From positions 248,001-312,000 of the forward strand of contig JANQQU010000093.1 in the NCBI GenBank assembly GCA_028284905.1: a stretch of DNA of 64,000 bases. The letters are read 5' to 3'. Numbering within the stretch: position 1 is the stretch's first letter; the number at the start of each line of letters is the position of its first letter. Positions 18,399-26,974 of this stretch are shown one piece after another. Both the position numbers and the translations under genes were made by a program. The notes below the pieces were generated by a model. That model was not told the DNA's origin. It worked only from the letters and a program-made list of their open reading frames with translations, and searched no databases. The DNA comes from Calditrichia bacterium (GTDB taxonomy: Bacteria > Calditrichota > Calditrichia > RBG-13-44-9 > J075).

Positions 18399-19481
18399 TT
18401 AACTTTGGTGAGATAATTTATAAGCACGTTTCTTATCCAGGGCTTTAGTATAGACTGCGATTGTTTTTTTACCAACCAGAGACCATGGATACTGGCTGAT
18501 ATACGCACCTGCGGCAGCGCCCATTTTCTCCAACGGAAGGGAACGGGAAGCAGTTAAAGCTTTGACGAGTCCATCCTTTTCTTCCGGATCATAAAAAATA
18601 GACGCGTTTTCCGGAAATTCGCTCATGCAGCCTAGTTGGGGCATTAAGCTGGGTCTGTTGCAACTGGCAGCCAGCACGGCTGCACCGGACGTCAGAGAAT
18701 CCCGGTAAGGTAACACCGCGAGATCACAAGCGCTAATGTAAGTAATAAGTTCTTCATCCGGAATGAACTCAAAACGAGTGTTAACTCTGTCGTCTTTCGC
18801 CGCTTGTTTTTTCAAATCTTCAGCCAGGGTAGCCGGTGCCGGTTTACCGGCAATAATTAACTGAAGATCATCACCCGGAAGGTTTTTGAAACTTTCAATC
18901 AATTGATCAACGCCCTTATAGCGCCGAATTTGCCCAAAAAACAAAAGCACTTTTTTATCTGCTGCTAATTTTAAAGCCTTTCGCGCCTGCTTTTTGGATA
19001 TTGGGGCAGGATACCAATCTGCATAATGGCCATGGGGCACAACGCTAATTCGACGAATGTCGATATTATATGCTTCGGCAACTGCCTTTGCCGCCGCTGG
19101 ACTATGAACAATGACTCCATTGGATATACGCGCCAGAATGCGGTTCATTTTCAATTCCCAACGTGCCAAATGCTTTTCATGATTGACAATATTATGCACA
19201 GTCCAAACAAATTTTACCCCGGAAATGCGCAAGGTTAAGAACTGTATGAAGAACATTATCGTGCGTATTAAAGCGTGCCAAAAGCGCGGTGCCCGGAAAA
19301 AATTATGTTGCCATTGAAGGTGCATAATATCCGGCTTACCATGATCTAGTACGGACTGCCAGAGCACAAAACGTTTGGCATCACCAAATTTTATGGTAAC
19401 TCCCTCCGCTTCCAGGGCGCGGGATAGTAGAATCAAGTAAGGGTTCGAGGTTTGTTGGCTGGCGCGAATTATTACTTTCAT
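18399..19481 (-). CDS. Glycosyltransferase family 4-like (GT-B)
   Basis: 360 residues. The N-terminal domain has DIMHLQWQHNFF and FVWTVHNIVNHE, as in GumH/mannosyltransferase-like GT4 enzymes. The donor domain has LLFFGQIRRYKGVDQLIESF, LIIAGKPAP, and YISACDLAVLPYRDSLTSGAAVLAAS. The last stretch replaces the canonical EX7E Glu-Glu pair with an S-G-A-rich version, which is common in this subgroup. Likely a repeat-unit sugar transferase. Four nt separate its start from the stop of the preceding GT2 gene. Confidence 0.8.
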   Translation of the reverse strand: MKVIIRASQQTSNPYLILLSRALEAEGVTIKFGDAKRFVLWQSVLDHGKPDIMHLQWQHNFFRAPRFWHALIRTIMFFIQFLTLRISGVKFVWTVHNIVNHEKHLARWELKMNRILARISNGVIVHSPAAAKAVAEAYNIDIRRISVVPHGHYADWYPAPISKKQARKALKLAADKKVLLFFGQIRRYKGVDQLIESFKNLPGDDLQLIIAGKPAPATLAEDLKKQAAKDDRVNTRFEFIPDEELITYISACDLAVLPYRDSLTSGAAVLAASCNRPSLMPQLGCMSEFPENASIFYDPEEKDGLVKALTASRSLPLEKMGAAAGAYISQYPWSLVGKKTIAVYTKALDKKRAYKLSHQS

Positions 19482-19485
19482 CGAA

Positions 19486-20442
19486 TTATAATTCGCTCCT
19501 TGTGTCTAAAGTCTTTTGAAGAATTTCGGCAGGCTCTTTTTTCTTGCCATTTAATAAATAATCATTGAGTCGGCGGGATTTACGCTTTAAAACATCGCTG
19601 ATCTGCGTGCGATTTTTTTCCTGGCTAAGAAGATTCTCCAGGCGCTCAGTAGCTGCTTTCCGAAAACCGTGATTTATTTGCACGGCAATTGTTTCGGCAT
19701 TCATATGATTTCTGGCCGCCTGGGTTTTTGCATCGGGATGTATGATTGCCGCTGAGAGTATTTGTTGAACTTCGTAAAAATTACCCAGTGCGGATATTTT
19801 TAGCCAAAGGTCGAGGTCCAATGCAAATTGTAAAGTTTCATCAAGACCACCGGCTTTTTTCCAGGCAGCAGCAGCAAAAAAACAGGAGGGTTGATAGAAG
19901 AAGCCGCGCAACCCCCAGGCGGCAATATCTTCTCTTTCAAGGCTTGTTGGTAAAACAGTGCTGAGCACTCTATCTGCAGTGTCTATGCGATAACAGCCGC
20001 CGACCCAGGCTGCTGATGCTGGCGATTGCTGGTAGGCGTCGGCGATATGAAACAGTGCATTTGGAAGCAAAATATCATCAGAGTTTAACCAATGAAGTAT
20101 TTTTCCATTCGCACGGTTTAGCCCACGGTTGATGGCATCACTTTGCCCGTTATCTGGTTCACTGACCCAATCGGTAAGCCATGGTTCATATTTCCGGATG
20201 ATATCGACACTATTATCTGTGCTCCCGCCATCGATGATAAAATACTCCAGATTCGGATATCCTTGTTGTAAAACGGATCGAATCGTCCTCTCCAGATAAG
20301 CGCCTTGATTATAGCTGGGCGTTACTATGCTGATTCGGGGGAAGGACTTTGCGGAGTTCATCGGCTGGGGTAAAGTATCCCAGGGCCAGCCGTTCTTTTC
20401 CTCCGGTGCCGGTGGCAATTGCAGGGTGGATGTCGATGTCAT
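19486..20442 (-). CDS. Glycosyltransferase family 2 (GT-A)
   Basis: 318 residues. A short leader with NGWPWDTLP precedes the GT-A domain: [48 protein letters not shown] and the metal-binding LNSDD. The PWDTLP leader plus DNGQSDAIN pattern is a recognisable GT2 subgroup in surface polysaccharide loci. Transfers a sugar from an NDP donor to a lipid-linked acceptor; specificity unknown. ATG start at 20442. Confidence 0.88.
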   Translation of the reverse strand: MTSTSTLQLPPAPEEKNGWPWDTLPQPMNSAKSFPRISIVTPSYNQGAYLERTIRSVLQQGYPNLEYFIIDGGSTDNSVDIIRKYEPWLTDWVSEPDNGQSDAINRGLNRANGKILHWLNSDDILLPNALFHIADAYQQSPASAAWVGGCYRIDTADRVLSTVLPTSLEREDIAAWGLRGFFYQPSCFFAAAAWKKAGGLDETLQFALDLDLWLKISALGNFYEVQQILSAAIIHPDAKTQAARNHMNAETIAVQINHGFRKAATERLENLLSQEKNRTQISDVLKRKSRRLNDYLLNGKKKEPAEILQKTLDTRSEL

Positions 20443-20486
20443 TTTCCTGTCGCCTTCAGTGCTAATTGTTAATTACTCCCTTAACC

Positions 20487-20506
20487 CCTTCTCTTCCCTG
20501 AGAAGG
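20487..20506. repeat. Short perfect hairpin in the 20443-20614 gap
   Basis: CCTTCTC (20487-20493) and GAGAAGG (20500-20506) form a 7-bp stem with a 6-nt loop in the only sizeable gap within this glycosyltransferase stretch. There is no adjacent T-run on the - strand, so it is not a clear terminator. It resembles small dispersed palindromic repeats. Confidence 0.35.
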
Positions 20507-20614
20507 AGCTTCACACCCTACTTTTTTACAAGAGAGGGATTAAAAGAGCAACACTTTTTCTTCATACAAAAAATAATGACAAAACTTGATTGAGAACTTT
20601 TATCTGCAGATTCG

Positions 20615-21862
20615 TTATCGAAGCTGAAACGGTTCGTTGCTGCTCCAGCAACGGCGGATTTGCGCGAAGTTGTCTAATATCTTCAAGATGCTTTCAATGT
20701 AGTCCGAACATGTCCAGCGGGTGGCTCTTTTCAAACCGCGATCGATATATTGCTGACGTAAATCCGGGTTGTGCCATAGCGTTTCGATGGCAGCCGCCAG
20801 ATCTGCAGGATTTTTGCTGTCTACCAGCAATGCATCTTCACCCAGTTGTTCGCGGGAACCGGCAAAATCCGTTGCGATTACCGGACACCCTAAGGCAAAA
20901 GCTTCCAGTGGAGGAAGATTATCGGGACCAAAAAGCGAAACGAAGGCCAATGCAAATGCATTTTGATACAATGCCAGAAGATCCTCCTGGGGAACATATC
21001 CCGGAAAAAATGCCAAATCTTCGAGCTGGCGCTCTTTAACCAGTTGCTTAATATACTGCATATTCCCCAGATCAGACCCGACGAAAACAACAGGTAGCGT
21101 AATTTGTTTTTTATCGCGAAGCTGCTCCAGGGCGAGCAGTAAGTTGGCATGATTCTTATGCGGCCAAAATTGCGCCGGATAAAACAGATAGCGCTCCGGC
21201 AATTTATATTTTTCGAAAAATGCTTTGCTATCGTTTTTTTCGACATTCAAAGAAAAGTTGGGTGTTGGAAAGGGGACGACTTCAATTCTTTCCGGGGCTA
21301 CCTGGTAAAATCGTTCAATTTCATTTTTGCCGACGGTTGTTCCGGTTAAAATAACCGAAGCTTGCCGAATGCTTGCCGCATAGGTGCGTTCCCGATAATT
21401 CCAGCGCCCTTCGGCACTAACTTCCGGAAAATAGGGCTGTAGGCGATGTTGCAGGTCCCATATCGTTGTGATGTAAGGAATGTCGTAAGTTGGCAGAGGA
21501 TCCGGCACTAAGGACCAAATCATATCCAGTTTTTTCGCCCGAATAATCTCTTTCATGAACTTTTCCGGGCCATTTTCAATCTTCAAACGAGTGAGTGGAT
21601 GTTTCAATTTGCGGAGAAGCCCGGCAGATGTTCTGCTGATTTTCGACTTCAGCTGCATCGCTTTTGTTCGCCGCAGCGAATGGAATTCGAAATGACCGGC
21701 TGCCTGAAAAGTCGGGGGAAGATTTTTCGCATCGCTCAGGAGAACAAAAGTATGACCACTGTTTTTACCATGCTCTAACAACCCCTGGAGGATTTCCGCT
21801 TCAAAGGTATTTCCGCCGCCGATTTTCGATGCGCGGGTGCCAAAATAGATGCCAACTCTCAA
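20615..21862 (-). CDS. Glycosyltransferase family 4 (GT-B)
   Basis: 415 residues. Starts RVGIYFGTRASKIGGGNTF, then the conserved ITTIWDLQHRLQPYFPE of the acceptor side, RYLFYPAQFWPHKNHANLL, VFVGSDLGN, and SLFGPDNLPPLEAFALGCPVIATDFAGSREQL. The only reasonable start is TTG at 21862, directly after the TAG stop of the methyltransferase gene, with GGGGAAG about 6 nt upstream. This suggests reinitiation coupling. Resembles mannosyltransferase-type GT4 enzymes; donor unknown. Confidence 0.85.
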   Translation of the reverse strand: MRVGIYFGTRASKIGGGNTFEAEILQGLLEHGKNSGHTFVLLSDAKNLPPTFQAAGHFEFHSLRRTKAMQLKSKISRTSAGLLRKLKHPLTRLKIENGPEKFMKEIIRAKKLDMIWSLVPDPLPTYDIPYITTIWDLQHRLQPYFPEVSAEGRWNYRERTYAASIRQASVILTGTTVGKNEIERFYQVAPERIEVVPFPTPNFSLNVEKNDSKAFFEKYKLPERYLFYPAQFWPHKNHANLLLALEQLRDKKQITLPVVFVGSDLGNMQYIKQLVKERQLEDLAFFPGYVPQEDLLALYQNAFALAFVSLFGPDNLPPLEAFALGCPVIATDFAGSREQLGEDALLVDSKNPADLAAAIETLWHNPDLRQQYIDRGLKRATRWTCSDYIESILKILDNFAQIRRCWSSNEPFQLR

Positions 21863-22630
21863 CTATTTCTTCCCCACAAAATAAACGCCCCAGGTATCCA
21901 ATCCCGGTGCTTTATTACTCATCCACTCCCGGCTGTCCAGGAGCGTTAAATTTGCTGCTTTCAATAATTGACGTATCTCCGGCAGGAAAAGGTAGCGCAT
22001 GTGATGGATTTCCTGCAATGTTTCGATATCGCCGCTTTTTTTGTCTTCAATGAGAATCTGATAATGAACATCCACCCGGTTTTCATTCGGGAACATTTGC
22101 GGCTCCGCAATACGTGTAATGCGAATATTGTCATTCTCCAAACGCTTTACCCGTACCACTGGCGGGTCGCTCAAAACTGCCGGTCCGTACCAACAATCAA
22201 ACAGAAAAATACCTCCGTCATTCAAATGAGCTGATATTGTCGCAAAAGCTGCCTGAAGATCTTCATCGGTTGTTTGATAGCTAAATACATGAAAAAGTGA
22301 AATGACCGCATCGTAGGTTTCTCCGGCACGAAAGCTGCGAACATCTCCTTCCTGGAAGCGCAATCGGGATCGTATATCGGCATTGCATTGTTCCAGGCGC
22401 TGCGCCGCATCCTGGAGCATTTCACGGCTAAAATCGATGCCATGAATCCGATATCCTTTTTCAGTGAGACGTATGGCATGCATACCGGTGCCGCAACCCA
22501 GTTCAAGCGTTGTTTTCGGTGTATTGCCGTGGGTTTGGATGATTTGATCTACAAACGCTGATTCTCCACTATAGTCTTTATCGCGATATAATAAATCATA
22601 GTAGGCAGCATAATTTTTAAATACACTCAT
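21863..22630 (-). CDS. Class I SAM-dependent methyltransferase
   Basis: 255 residues from ATG 22630. The frame is open further upstream to 22798, but that part lies inside the aminotransferase gene. The ATG overlaps the aminotransferase stop as ATGA, a coupling signal. Motif I is TLELGCGTGMHAIRL (41-55), then GIDFSREML and an acidic DAVISLFHVF strand. Small soluble methyltransferase of sugar-biosynthesis type, probably acting on the product made by the upstream aminotransferase/cupin pair (inference). Confidence 0.82.
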   Translation of the reverse strand: MSVFKNYAAYYDLLYRDKDYSGESAFVDQIIQTHGNTPKTTLELGCGTGMHAIRLTEKGYRIHGIDFSREMLQDAAQRLEQCNADIRSRLRFQEGDVRSFRAGETYDAVISLFHVFSYQTTDEDLQAAFATISAHLNDGGIFLFDCWYGPAVLSDPPVVRVKRLENDNIRITRIAEPQMFPNENRVDVHYQILIEDKKSGDIETLQEIHHMRYLFLPEIRQLLKAANLTLLDSREWMSNKAPGLDTWGVYFVGKK

Positions 22631-23742
22631 ATCAAAATCTTTCTCAGCACTGTCACAACTCTGCTCATTTGTTCTTCGGTAATTGCCAAGCCACTGGGGA
22701 TGTAAAACCCACGCCGGGCAATTCGCTCCGCAACGGGAAACTGCTGACCAGTAAAGAGGTTCATCTCCTGAAATACCGGCTGCTCGTGCATCGGCCAAAA
22801 GAATGGCCGGGAGCCAATTTTTTCGTCACGCAATCGGGCCATAACATCCCGGGCGTCAAAGGGGATTTCATCATCCAGGACGATGCCAAAAACCCAGTAG
22901 ATATTATCTGCATAATCAGTTTTTGCCACGGGCAGTTGCAGCCCGGGAATGTCTTGCAGCGCTTCTTGATAATACTTGCCCATTTCCCGCTTTCGCCGGA
23001 TAAATTCATCGAGCCTTTCTAGTTGAGCGACGCCCAGGGCGGCCTGCATATTGCTCATTCGAAAATTCCAGCCCAGTTCCTGATGGAGAAACCGTTGACT
23101 GGGCAGAAAACAAAGATTACGCAACGATCGGCAGCGCTCTGCAATTTTCTTATCATCGGTAAGCAGCATGCCGCCTTCTCCGGTGGTAATATGCTTATTC
23201 GGATAAAAACTGAATGTGCTAATATCACCAAAACTGCCGCAAGGTTTCCCCCGATAAGTTTGCCCATGCATTTCTGCTGCATCTTCGATAATGGCCAGCT
23301 TATGTTTTTCGGCAAGGGCAATTAATGGCTTCATGTTTACCGGCAAACCGTAAATATGCACAACCATTATGGCCCGGGTGCGGGAAGTGATCTTCGCGGC
23401 AACGTCATCAATATTCATGTTCCAGGTAAGCGGATCACTATCTACCAGCACAGGCACTGCCCCGGCGCGAACTACAGCGGTTGCGCAGGAGATGATTGTG
23501 AAGGTCGGCATAATTACTTCATCGCCTTTACCGATATTCAGTGCGGCGATAGCGGCCTCCAGGGCAACCGACCCATTGCAAACAGCGATGGCATATTTCC
23601 GCTGCATCCGCTCCGCCATTTGTTGCTCGAATTCTTTAACGAATGGCCCTTCCGAAGATATCCAGCCGCTGTCGATGCACTCGTTCAGGTAAGCACGTTC
23701 ATTGCCATCCAGCAATGGCTCATTGACTGGTACGGGAATCAT
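22627..23742 (-). CDS. DegT/DnrJ/EryC1 sugar aminotransferase (perosamine-synthase-like)
   Basis: 371 residues. N-terminal PVNEPLLDGNERAYLNECID and GWISSEGPFV are the hallmark of perosamine-synthase-type enzymes. The PLP lysine is K183 in FYPNKHITTGEGGM, with D154 in IIEDAAEMHG contacting the cofactor. The reaction is a PLP- and glutamate-dependent amination of an NDP-4-keto-6-deoxy sugar. No dehydratase lies next to it, so its keto substrate must come from one of the dehydratases at 42798 or 49604, or from outside the window. It overlaps by 4 nt (ATGA) with both the cupin gene before it and the methyltransferase after it. Confidence 0.88.
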   Translation of the reverse strand: MIPVPVNEPLLDGNERAYLNECIDSGWISSEGPFVKEFEQQMAERMQRKYAIAVCNGSVALEAAIAALNIGKGDEVIMPTFTIISCATAVVRAGAVPVLVDSDPLTWNMNIDDVAAKITSRTRAIMVVHIYGLPVNMKPLIALAEKHKLAIIEDAAEMHGQTYRGKPCGSFGDISTFSFYPNKHITTGEGGMLLTDDKKIAERCRSLRNLCFLPSQRFLHQELGWNFRMSNMQAALGVAQLERLDEFIRRKREMGKYYQEALQDIPGLQLPVAKTDYADNIYWVFGIVLDDEIPFDARDVMARLRDEKIGSRPFFWPMHEQPVFQEMNLFTGQQFPVAERIARRGFYIPSGLAITEEQMSRVVTVLRKILI

Positions 23743-24206
23743 TCTACACCTGCCACTTTTTCCGGATGCGCATCTCGTTGAACAACTTTTACCTGGGTGC
23801 CATCAATGCCGCTAAAACGAGTTTTGTCATCTTCGCCGACATAAGGTCCCTGCTTAACTTCGATCATTTCAAGTGGTTCTAATACTTCAAAGCCATGTCC
23901 TCCTTTGATCAGGAGAATAACATCTCCGCTTTGCAAAACATGACTTTCCAGATAGGTTTGTTCTTCAGAATAGAAATCCACGCGAATTTTGCCCTTCCGG
24001 ATAAACAAGGTTTCCTGGGTATACTGCACTTCCCTGGGAACCGGGTTATGGACATGGGCAGGGATAACCTTGCCGGGAGGGTGGCTCATAAATGCCAGCT
24101 GTTGAGAAAGTTCATCGGCAGTAAAAAAGTGAATGCCTTTGGGAGAAAAATGATGGGGAATGATTATCGCAAGCAGCTCATCTTGATGGGTAATTTGAAG
24201 TATCAT
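23739..24206 (-). CDS. Small cupin-fold protein (WbuC-like)
   Basis: 155 residues from ATG 24206, which has GGGAGGT about 5 nt upstream; the longer frame to 24251 would run into the GT2 gene. The cupin core shows PAHVHNPVPREV, ETLFIRKGKIRVDFY, SGDVILLIKGGHGF and a C-terminal VKQGPY, comparable to WbuC-like cupins of O-antigen loci. Histidines H-x-H and a later His could hold a metal. Function unproven; a sugar isomerase or tailoring role with the adjacent aminotransferase is possible. Confidence 0.65.
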   Translation of the reverse strand: MILQITHQDELLAIIIPHHFSPKGIHFFTADELSQQLAFMSHPPGKVIPAHVHNPVPREVQYTQETLFIRKGKIRVDFYSEEQTYLESHVLQSGDVILLIKGGHGFEVLEPLEMIEVKQGPYVGEDDKTRFSGIDGTQVKVVQRDAHPEKVAGVE

Positions 24207-24207
24207 A

Positions 24208-25071
24208 TCAACCTCCCAGGTTTTTAAGTGATTTTGAAGAATTTTTAGCACGTTTTAATGGCCACCATAATGTGGCAATAGCACGATAATATCGGGCATT
24301 ATTTTGTATGCCAGCAGCACGATATCGCCGGGCAATCTGATGATAATGCCGGGCGATACCCGCCGGACCTTTCAAGCGAAATACTTCCCAAAAGTGTTTG
24401 TTGAAAACCTGCGTATAGCCTTCTGCGTCTCTTTTTAAATTTTGCGAGATCGTGTCATCCCCGCGGCAATCATAGAGAAAGGTTGCTTGATCAACAAAAC
24501 CGAACTGAAAATGCCGGGCGAGGCGGATGGCGGTATCCCATTCCTGATAAGATGTAATCGCTTCATCCAAACCGTTGATTTTACTCAATGCCTCTCGTTG
24601 GATAAGTAAGCCCTGAAACATTGGACCGGGGCGGGTAAGCAATTCTGAATAAACATTTCCCTGCATCGCGGGTAATCCGAATCGTTCCTTTTCTTCATTT
24701 TCGCGAAGAATATAGCAACCGGAATGTATGATTGGCATTTGCTGGGATGCTGCCGCTGCCAGGCGAATATCCAGGCTTTCCGGTAACCACTGATCGTCGG
24801 AATCGAGAAAAGCAATCCATTTCCCCCGGGAAGCTGTAATCCCGGTATTTCTGGCCGCCTGCGCCCCACGGTTTTCCTGATGTTGAAAAAAGCGAATCCG
24901 ATTATCGTCCTTTTGCAAAGTACGGACAATTTCCCGGGTATTATCAGCGGAACCATCATCGACAATGATGATCTCCCAGTCCGTATGCGTTTGCTGAACA
25001 ATACTGTGGACAGCTTTTGCCAGAACGTGACCGCGATTAAAAGTCGGAATTATAATCGAAACTAGAGGCAT
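24208..25071 (-). CDS. Glycosyltransferase family 2 (GT-A)
   Basis: 287 residues. The GT-A core shows VSIIIPTFNRGHVLAKAV, WEIIIVDDGSADNTREIV, GAQAARNTGITASRGKW and FLDSDDQWLP with the DXD-type metal site. A C-terminal helical tail of about 80 basic residues probably binds the membrane. Typical repeat-unit transferase. Its stop lies 1 nt before the start of the cupin gene. Confidence 0.9.
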   Translation of the reverse strand: MPLVSIIIPTFNRGHVLAKAVHSIVQQTHTDWEIIIVDDGSADNTREIVRTLQKDDNRIRFFQHQENRGAQAARNTGITASRGKWIAFLDSDDQWLPESLDIRLAAAASQQMPIIHSGCYILRENEEKERFGLPAMQGNVYSELLTRPGPMFQGLLIQREALSKINGLDEAITSYQEWDTAIRLARHFQFGFVDQATFLYDCRGDDTISQNLKRDAEGYTQVFNKHFWEVFRLKGPAGIARHYHQIARRYRAAGIQNNARYYRAIATLWWPLKRAKNSSKSLKNLGG

Positions 25072-25118
25072 CTTTTACTAAGCTTTGATTTAGAGTCTTA
25101 AGGTTCAAGTATTCTTAA

Positions 25119-26090
25119 CTAATGATAGACAAATGGGTTTTTCATATATAATTGGATCGCAGAAATATGTTGCTGTAAGGAAAGCGCCGTAGGATAGCCA
25201 TCTTCCGCCAGTAAGCGAGCCAATTTCCTGAGTAGGGTAAATACAATAACAGCATTGCTTGTCGTATTGCACATTTCAGTTTCTCGCCAAGTGGAAACCA
25301 GATATTGATGCATTGCGGATAAACCGCTAATCTGGTTGCCGATAAATGCTTTGGGAATCTCATTAAATGGTATATCGAATATATGCTCGGCGCAGCTGAA
25401 ATAGAAATTAACAATATCGGAACCCAGGGGCGCTGTCGGAATCGCCCATTCCCAGTCAATCGCTTTTACCTGATTATTAATAATGAAAACATCTTTTGGC
25501 CAAAGAGCGCCATGTCCCCAGGAACAGGGCACATTTTCATATTGGGAAAGCCATTGCCAAATATGGGCTGTTTTTTGAAGATATAAATCGATTAACGGCT
25601 GCTCGGCAATCTTTTCCAGAATCATTTCCTTTGCCAGGGGAAGCCAGCCGGTATTGTTGTGGACACCCGCAGTCTGTAATTCGAGAAAAGTTTCCGCTAC
25701 TTTCCGGAGGTTTGATGAATCTTGTGAAGTGTGTTTTCGTGGTTTCCGATTTAAAATATCATCGAGCAATGAGTGCGTATCGTAAAAACCGCACCAATAG
25801 TAGCTTTGTAAGCCGATCGAGAACCTGCCTGTCTGAGGATGAAGCAGCTGCTGAATATCCTGGGAAAATTGCGGTTGATAAACATTTTGTAAACACTCTT
25901 TTCCCTGCATCGTTGTGGTTTCCTGAATCACCAGGCGATAGGAGTCTTCCCTGGCCATTCGGACAAAGTAAAGGCAGCGGCCGGTATTGGTTCTCCGCCA
26001 GGGGCCTCTAAGCACACAGGATATTTTACCACTGGCTGGCAGGTTAAAATAGGCGCGTTTTTGATCAATATAAGATTGTAAAGTAATCAT
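25119..26090 (-). CDS. Aminoglycoside phosphotransferase (APH)-fold protein with altered catalytic loop
   Basis: 323 residues. The C-terminal half has the order expected of APH/choline-kinase folds: a Brenner-like loop HGALWPKDVF (193-202) and the metal-binding AIDWEWA (D212). However, the usual HGD....N is HGA....D, so the catalytic Asp is Ala195 and the metal-binding Asn is Asp200. The N-terminal ATP-binding lobe is weak. It may be an inactive or repurposed kinase, or use another base. It overlaps the upstream methyltransferase's end by 4 nt in the sense that its ATG (26090) shares ATGA with that gene's stop. Substrate unknown. Confidence 0.55.
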   Translation of the reverse strand: MITLQSYIDQKRAYFNLPASGKISCVLRGPWRRTNTGRCLYFVRMAREDSYRLVIQETTTMQGKECLQNVYQPQFSQDIQQLLHPQTGRFSIGLQSYYWCGFYDTHSLLDDILNRKPRKHTSQDSSNLRKVAETFLELQTAGVHNNTGWLPLAKEMILEKIAEQPLIDLYLQKTAHIWQWLSQYENVPCSWGHGALWPKDVFIINNQVKAIDWEWAIPTAPLGSDIVNFYFSCAEHIFDIPFNEIPKAFIGNQISGLSAMHQYLVSTWRETEMCNTTSNAVIVFTLLRKLARLLAEDGYPTALSLQQHISAIQLYMKNPFVYH

Positions 26091-26965
26091 CGTTCATGCT
26101 GGTTGGGAGTAAGGATAAAGGCGTAGCTATTACAAAAATGTTTGATGCAGCCTAAATGATACATCAATGTGGGAAAGATCGCCTTGATCTTGTTCGATAA
26201 CCGGTTTTTCCGGCGAAAAATCGGGCCGCGTAATTCTTTTGCATCGGAAAGCGGCACAAGGGTTTGCGGAAATTGAAAGTTGGGAAAAATACCATACGCT
26301 TCCCGAATGTCCAGACCTGCTTTGGCGATATAGCGATAGTATTCTTTTAAGGACCAAATATTATTTCTGAGTTGGCGGTTCAGCCGAAGATAACTGAGGC
26401 CATTTCGGTTATTACCACTTAAATAGATATATCCATCAGAGTTTAAATAGGTTTTAAAAGAGGTTAAAAACTTCGCTTTTTGTTGATTCGAAGCCGGCAG
26501 TGATAGAGACGCTGAATGGGGCAAATTATCAAGTACGCCATTTAGCAAAATCAAGTCGAACGGCGGTAGATGAATCGGCAAATCCTGCAGATTTTTACAA
26601 ACCAGGAAGCTGGTATTAAACAGTTGATAAGACTGGCAGCGGGCCTCAGCTATCGCCAATGCAGTTGGATCTGCTTCGGCAAAGGTTACTTCCGCGCCAA
26701 GTTTAGCGGCTAACCAACCGAGTGTGCCAAACTCGCAACCGAAATCCAACACTCTTTTTCCCCGGAGATTCCCAAATAATTTTAAACCGAGCCCCCGCCG
26801 ATAATCGAGAATGTAGTGCTGGTAAAAGTCATCATTGTTTTTATCGCAGTATTGTTGAATGGCGAGGTCGATATTGCCCAGTTTGCTATTCAGCTGCAGA
26901 ATCGCCTTTAACCTGCTGTCGGAGATAGATGTCGATGTATGACGGCCTGCAAAAGCAGATATCAT
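26087..26965 (-). CDS. Class I SAM-dependent methyltransferase
   Basis: 292 residues. Motif I is VLDFGCEFGTLGW (72-84), followed by the acidic EAD at the end of strand 2 and FDLILLNGVLDNL as motif II/post-II. The C-terminal 100 residues are basic and hydrophobic (YRYIAKAGLDIRE). Probably methylates a sugar or another small substrate of the pathway. Ten nt upstream lies the SGNH paralogue B; it is translationally coupled with the APH-fold gene that follows. Confidence 0.78.
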   Translation of the reverse strand: MISAFAGRHTSTSISDSRLKAILQLNSKLGNIDLAIQQYCDKNNDDFYQHYILDYRRGLGLKLFGNLRGKRVLDFGCEFGTLGWLAAKLGAEVTFAEADPTALAIAEARCQSYQLFNTSFLVCKNLQDLPIHLPPFDLILLNGVLDNLPHSASLSLPASNQQKAKFLTSFKTYLNSDGYIYLSGNNRNGLSYLRLNRQLRNNIWSLKEYYRYIAKAGLDIREAYGIFPNFQFPQTLVPLSDAKELRGPIFRRKNRLSNKIKAIFPTLMYHLGCIKHFCNSYAFILTPNQHER

Positions 26966-26974
26966 GGAATTTCC

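Noticed and set aside
21863-22798. Long N-terminal form of the methyltransferase
   Set aside because: The extra 56 codons lie inside the aminotransferase gene; the ATG at 22630 overlaps that gene's stop as ATGA and begins the conserved domain.
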